Made by a program: the position numbers and the translations under genes
Notes under the pieces: model-generated
Databases searched by the model: none
Told to the model about the DNA's origin: nothing
The model's input: the letters and a program-made list of their open reading frames with translations, nothing else
In this document: positions 8,031 through 11,522 of the stretch, piece by piece
Numbering within the stretch: position 1 is the stretch's first letter
Layout of the letters: the number at the start of each line of letters is the position of its first letter
NCBI GenBank assembly: GCA_023301405.1
Contig: JALZUX010000692.1
Coordinates: 1-11,522 of the forward strand
Direction: 5' to 3'
Length of the DNA stretch: 11,522 bases
From: Granulosicoccaceae bacterium
GTDB lineage: Bacteria > Pseudomonadota > Gammaproteobacteria > Granulosicoccales > Granulosicoccaceae

Positions 8031-9311
8031 TTAGCGTTCACTTTCTGGAAGTTGATGTTGTCCGGCCGCATACTGCACCAGCGACTTAATGCTAAGTCCC
8101 TGCAAAACGACGGACATAATAACAATGACGTAGGTAATGGCGACAATCACATCGCGTTCCGGGCCTAGAGGTAATGACAGCGCTAATGCGACGGAGATGC
8201 CGCCTCTTATTCCCCCCCACGTTAAAATTGATACCACGTGTGGATGGAAAGACTGACGCAGCTTCAAAATGGAAACTGGTATGCCTACTGCAATCCAGCG
8301 CGCAGCCAGTACAACGAAAAACATCAGAACGCCTGCAGTGATGGAGTTGCCGTTTAGGTTCATCACAATGATTTCTAAGCCAATCAGCATAAACAAAACA
8401 GCGTTTAGTATTTCGTCGACTAACTCCCAGAATGTATCCAGGTTTTCCCGGGTTTTGTCGCTCATCGCAAAGCGTCGGCCATGATTGCCGATAAACAGAC
8501 CGGCGATCACAATAGCAATAGGCCCGGAGATATGCATGGCGCGAGCCGCCGCGTAGCCGCCCATTACTAGTGCGAGTGTAAGCAAGACTTCAACATGGTA
8601 GTTGTCGACTGACTTTAATAGCCGATAGCAAGTCCATCCAATGATCAGTCCAAACACTCCGCCGCCAATCGTTTCTTGAAAAAATAATCCGGCGACACTT
8701 AAAGGCGTAACAGTGGCACCGCCGCCGTGACTATCACCACCAACGGCAATGCCTAGAATCACTAAAAATACTACGACCGCAATGCCGTCGTTAAACAGAG
8801 ACTCTCCGGCGATTTTGGTTTCCAGGGACTTGCTGGCATTGGCGGTTTTTAATATTGATAATACAGCCACTGGGTCGGTAGGGGCGATCAGAGACCCAAA
8901 CAACATGCAGTAGATAAATGGTAGGTTGATGTCGAACAAGCCTAAAATATAGTAAGACGAAATACCGACAATAAACGTGCTGGTGATTACGCCAACTGAC
9001 GCTAGAATGCCAACCACCCATTGCTTGTCTAGCAGTTCGTTCAGGTTGATATGTAGGGCACCTGCAAAGAGTAGAAAGCTCAGCATTCCCTCCATTAGCG
9101 TTGCGTCAAAATCAACGCCGGACAGCAGCTTTTCCGTATACTCGACACCCATCGTCAAGCCAGCTTTCGAAAGTAAAACCATCGCCAGAGAAAACACTAG
9201 TGATATCACCATCACACCGATGGTGTTGGGCAGACGGATAAAGCGGTAATTAACGTAGGCAAAAAGTGCAGTAACAGTCATTAGCAGACTGGCGGTGCCA
9301 AGTAAGTCCAT
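8031..9311 (-). CDS. CPA1-family Na+/H+ antiporter (NhaP-like)
   Basis: A 426-residue polytopic membrane protein, hydrophobic almost throughout, with about 12-13 expected helices. CPA1 motifs are visible: FLLFAGALHINLNEL (80-93), the unwound-helix region FGSLIAPTDPVAVLSILK (138-155, D146), GESLFNDGIAVVVF (169-182) with the N174-D175 pair for ion and proton binding, and the C-terminal WGGIRGGISVALALSLP block with its conserved arginine. It should exchange cytoplasmic Na+ (possibly K+ or Li+) for external protons, helping pH and salt balance, which suits a saline habitat. It has no long cytoplasmic regulatory tail. The start ATG is preceded by AAGAAGG at unusually short spacing. It is a monocistronic leftward gene, divergent from the YgjP-like gene and convergent with soeC. 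The ion preference cannot be read from sequence. Confidence 0.93.
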   Translation of the reverse strand: MDLLGTASLLMTVTALFAYVNYRFIRLPNTIGVMVISLVFSLAMVLLSKAGLTMGVEYTEKLLSGVDFDATLMEGMLSFLLFAGALHINLNELLDKQWVVGILASVGVITSTFIVGISSYYILGLFDINLPFIYCMLFGSLIAPTDPVAVLSILKTANASKSLETKIAGESLFNDGIAVVVFLVILGIAVGGDSHGGGATVTPLSVAGLFFQETIGGGVFGLIIGWTCYRLLKSVDNYHVEVLLTLALVMGGYAAARAMHISGPIAIVIAGLFIGNHGRRFAMSDKTRENLDTFWELVDEILNAVLFMLIGLEIIVMNLNGNSITAGVLMFFVVLAARWIAVGIPVSILKLRQSFHPHVVSILTWGGIRGGISVALALSLPLGPERDVIVAITYVIVIMSVVLQGLSIKSLVQYAAGQHQLPESER

Positions 9312-9390
9312 AGACCTTCTTCGAGTTTGAGGAAACAGATGGATTTTAACGTTGCAGCGCCCTAGAAAGCGAGCGTTGAACTATATAACT

Positions 9391-10122
9391 ATGGTAACCA
9401 TAAATAGAGCAAGATTTTTGATTGGCAACCTAGATTATAATTTGCGCGAATCCGGCAGAGCTCGTAACGTTACGCTAAAGGTCAGTCAGGCTAATGGCTT
9501 GGTCGTTGTTGTGCCTATAGGCTTTGATCGTGAGTTGCTGCCTGATATCCTCAATTCACGACAAAGCTGGATAGAGCGTCAATTGGAGCGCTTTGAGGCG
9601 CTACCGGGCCGGTTCGACGGCGATTGGCCTCCGAGCAGTCTGCAATTGCGTGGTATCGGATGTGTGTTTCAGGTTGAATATAAGCAGGCAGAAGGTAGTC
9701 GTATTCGCCTTGATGAGCGTGGGGACTTGCTGACAGTGTCGATTCCGGAAAACTGCAGTGATGAAAGTCTGGCGGTCTTTTTTGTCAAATGGCTAAAGAA
9801 GCTGGCGCAACAGCATTGCGAGACTATTGTAAGAGAGTTGGCGATGGTTACCGGATTGAAATATAAAAAGCTGAGTGTTCGTGGGCAAAAAACTCGTTGG
9901 GGTAGTTATTCTTCTCACGGTACTATTAGCCTGAATTTTAAACTTTTGTTTTTACCTGAGTCACTGTTGCGGCACGTTGTGCTGCATGAGTTGTCGCATT
10001 CTGTGCATATGGATCATTCTCCTGAGTTTTGGAATTTACTGGGTTCAGTTGATCCGGCATCGGATCAGCACGATAAGCAGCTATCCGATGCGTGGCAATA
10101 CCTGCCGGGGTGGCTCGATTAA
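9391..10122 (+). CDS. YgjP-like (DUF45/SprT-type) HExxH metal-dependent hydrolase
   Basis: A protein of 243 residues (from ATG 9391) of the YgjP/DUF45 family. The N-terminal half is beta-rich and variable (NVTLKVSQANGLVVVVP). The C-terminal half carries the signature RWGSYSSHGTISLNFKLLFLP (about 169-189), then HELSH (199-203) and, seven residues on, HSPEFW. The two HELSH histidines and H209 are the likely zinc ligands, with the HELSH glutamate as catalytic base. Members are annotated as predicted metal-dependent hydrolases or zinc metalloproteases; the substrate is not established. No signal peptide or membrane segment is seen. The frame is open upstream to a TTG at 9352, which would add 13 residues. 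I prefer the ATG because conserved similarity begins after it, though neither start has a strong ribosome site. A dyad, TATGGT-A-ACCATA (9390-9402), overlaps the start codon. Confidence 0.88.
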   Translation: MVTINRARFLIGNLDYNLRESGRARNVTLKVSQANGLVVVVPIGFDRELLPDILNSRQSWIERQLERFEALPGRFDGDWPPSSLQLRGIGCVFQVEYKQAEGSRIRLDERGDLLTVSIPENCSDESLAVFFVKWLKKLAQQHCETIVRELAMVTGLKYKKLSVRGQKTRWGSYSSHGTISLNFKLLFLPESLLRHVVLHELSHSVHMDHSPEFWNLLGSVDPASDQHDKQLSDAWQYLPGWLD

Positions 10123-10206
10123 CGTTTATTTCACTTTTCTTTGGTCATTTTCTAGTTAATTTATGGGTTCTACCATTTTTTATTTCTGTGTAGGCGCTCA
10201 TCCTGG

Positions 10207-10221
10207 TAGCGGTGATCGCTA
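10207..10221. repeat. Short inverted repeat upstream of zapE
   Basis: TAGCG (10207-10211) and CGCTA (10217-10221) are perfect inverted arms around a 5-base spacer. They lie in the 168-base gap between the YgjP-like gene and the likely zapE start, which otherwise is AT-rich at its left end (10123-10190) and holds no gene that I can see. It could be a weak hairpin in the zapE leader or a binding site. It may also be chance. Confidence 0.3.
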
Positions 10222-10290
10222 TTGGCGATTTCGGTTGGGTTGCGGTCAAGCTTTGGCTCAACGGTGGGTGTGCGGCAGGACGGCTTCAGA

Positions 10291-11436
10291 TTGAGAATAG
10301 AAACAGAAAATACCGATCCTCGAACGTCCTATCAAAATGCATTGGACTTGGGCTTGTTGCAGCCCGATCAGCGGCAATTTGAGGTTGTAGGTAAGCTGCA
10401 AGATCTCTATGAGCGCATAGTGACTTCTGAGGGCAGTCAACCCCAAAAGCTGGAGCGGAAGGGTTTTTTTAGTAGCCTCTTTGGAGGTGATAAATCAATT
10501 GATGATCCAGTGGTGAACATACCTGGTTTGTATTTGTGGGGCGGTGTTGGCCGCGGAAAAACCTTGCTCTGTGATATGTTTTTCGATGGATTGCCTATTG
10601 AAAATAAAAAAAGAATACACTTTCATCGCTTTATGCGAAGCGTACATCTGCAGTTGGCTGACATTAAGCAGGCGCAATCTCCATTAGATATCGTGGCCGA
10701 AACATTCGCTAAGGAGTTTCGAGTATTGGTGCTTGATGAGATGCATATTAACGATATCACTGATGCCATGTTAATGAGTGGGTTGCTGCAAGGTCTGTTT
10801 AGCCGGGGGGTGATAATCATCACTACTTCTAATGTGGTGCCCGATGACCTTTACCGTGATGGATTACAACGATCACAATTTCTACCTGCAATTGAGGCGT
10901 TAAAAGGTAATACCGAAGTGGTCTTTCTTGGTGGTGATATCGACTACAGGATGCGAGCTCTTGAGAATGCAGATATATACCACGCGCCACTTGATGAATA
11001 TGCCAATGCGACGCTTGAAGCGTATTTTCAGGAGGTGGTGGCTGCTAGCGCATACACGCAGAGCTCACCACTAGAAATTAACAGCCGCCAGATCGATACC
11101 GTTTTATTGGCTGACAATATTGTTTGGTTTTCTTTTGACAGTTTATGTAAAACCAGCAGATCAACTGATGATTACATCGAGATAGCGCGATTATTTCATA
11201 CTGTTTTGTTAAGTGATGTGCACGCTATGGATGGTAAAAGCAGTGATGTGTCCCGGCGCTTTATAAATATGGTCGATGAATTTTACGATCGAAATGTAAA
11301 GTTGGTTATTACGGCAGACGCTTTACCTGAACAGTTGTATCAGGGTAGTCGTTTGGCCTTTGAGTTTGATCGTACTGTTAGTCGATTACGTGAAATGCAG
11401 TCAAGCGAGTATTTATCCAGCCAGCATAAGCCCTAG
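10291..11436 (+). CDS. zapE: Cell division ATPase ZapE (AFG1-like)
   Basis: A P-loop ATPase of the AFG1/ZapE family, 381 residues from TTG 10291, close to the 375 of E. coli ZapE. Walker A is GGVGRGKT (84-91), the family block HFHRFMRSVH follows it, Walker B is VLVLDEMH (D149, E150), and a TTSN sensor-like segment lies near 178-181. In E. coli ZapE associates with the division site and lowers FtsZ polymer stability in the presence of ATP; the mitochondrial relative AFG1/LACE1 takes part in protein quality control. The protein is soluble with no signal peptide. There is no in-frame ATG before the Walker A region, so the start must be TTG or GTG. TTG 10291 has AGGA ten bases upstream and gives the family length; TTG 10222, GTG 10264 and GTG 10270 are alternatives that would add up to 23 atypical residues. 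A loop at about 57-74 with FFSSLFGG is typical of the family. Confidence 0.93.
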   Translation: MRIETENTDPRTSYQNALDLGLLQPDQRQFEVVGKLQDLYERIVTSEGSQPQKLERKGFFSSLFGGDKSIDDPVVNIPGLYLWGGVGRGKTLLCDMFFDGLPIENKKRIHFHRFMRSVHLQLADIKQAQSPLDIVAETFAKEFRVLVLDEMHINDITDAMLMSGLLQGLFSRGVIIITTSNVVPDDLYRDGLQRSQFLPAIEALKGNTEVVFLGGDIDYRMRALENADIYHAPLDEYANATLEAYFQEVVAASAYTQSSPLEINSRQIDTVLLADNIVWFSFDSLCKTSRSTDDYIEIARLFHTVLLSDVHAMDGKSSDVSRRFINMVDEFYDRNVKLVITADALPEQLYQGSRLAFEFDRTVSRLREMQSSEYLSSQHKP

Positions 11437-11464
11437 GTCGCGGATTCAGTTATCTTTTAGGTGC

Positions 11465-11493
11465 TTGTCGAGTTTTTATCGTTAGTTTTTAAA
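11465..11493 (+). promoter_or_regulatory. Candidate sigma70 promoter for a gene right of the window
   Basis: TTGTCG (11465-11470) and TTTAAA (11488-11493) are spaced by 17 bases, in the 86 bases after zapE. In Enterobacteria zapE is followed by rplM-rpsI (ribosomal proteins L13 and S9), so this could be the rplM promoter, but no coding sequence is visible before the window ends. No convincing zapE terminator is seen in this stretch. Confidence 0.35.
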
Positions 11494-11522
11494 AAAAGCA
11501 GTCTCAACGGTGTGGCTTGCTG

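Noticed and set aside
9352..9390. TTG 9352 as start of the YgjP-like protein
   Set aside because: It would add 13 basic, non-conserved residues with no better ribosome site; kept only as an alternative.
1..11522. CRISPR arrays, tRNA genes, insertion sequences, phage genes or a novel defence system
   Set aside because: No regularly spaced repeats, tRNA-like cloverleaf, transposase, integrase or terminal inverted repeats were seen, and nearly all of the window is filled by recognised genes.

Overview
The window looks like chromosomal DNA from a gammaproteobacterium, probably marine or another aquatic heterotroph. This rests on protein families, not on a search: a YeaH/YcgB-type stress pair close in sequence to the enterobacterial proteins, a gammaproteobacterial-style ZapE, and a SoeABC-type molybdoenzyme operon of the kind found in marine Proteobacteria. 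Base composition appears moderate and even across the window. I see no insertion sequence, tRNA, rRNA or CRISPR array.

Layout from left to right. (1) Positions 1-2154, + strand: the 3' part of a yeaH gene (DUF444, von Willebrand A domain), cut by the window edge, overlaps a full ycgB/SpoVR gene. The usual third partner, the PrkA/YeaG kinase, would lie upstream outside the window. (2) Positions 2169-2198: a strong hairpin between convergent genes, followed at 2245-3189 (- strand) by an NDUFA9-like NAD(P)-binding SDR protein. (3) Positions 3190-3442: a divergent intergenic region with a good sigma70-like promoter candidate pointing to the right. (4) Positions 3443-7970, + strand: a tightly coupled three-gene operon, soeA-soeB-soeC, for a membrane-bound, cytoplasm-facing sulfite dehydrogenase (molybdopterin catalytic subunit, four-cluster ferredoxin subunit, eight-helix DmsC-type anchor). 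Both internal junctions have the same form, TAGTG. (5) Positions 7994-8017: a perfect 9-bp hairpin between convergent genes, then a CPA1-type Na+/H+ antiporter on the - strand (8031-9311). (6) A YgjP-like HExxH metalloprotein (+, 9391-10122) and zapE (+, about 10291-11436), followed by an 86-base tail with a promoter-like sequence for a gene outside the window.

The soe operon is the metabolic centre of the window. Sulfite arising in the cytoplasm, for example from organosulfonate or other organosulfur breakdown, would be oxidised to sulfate by SoeA, and the electrons would pass through the SoeB clusters and SoeC to the quinone pool. The flanking genes (stress proteins, antiporter, metalloprotein, division ATPase) are ordinary chromosomal genes with no visible functional link to sulfite oxidation. 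I did not find a clearly new system here. The points most worth a second look are the soe operon's placement and coupling, the possible metal site in SpoVR, the alternative hairpins at 7991-8017, and the absence of an ATG start in zapE.
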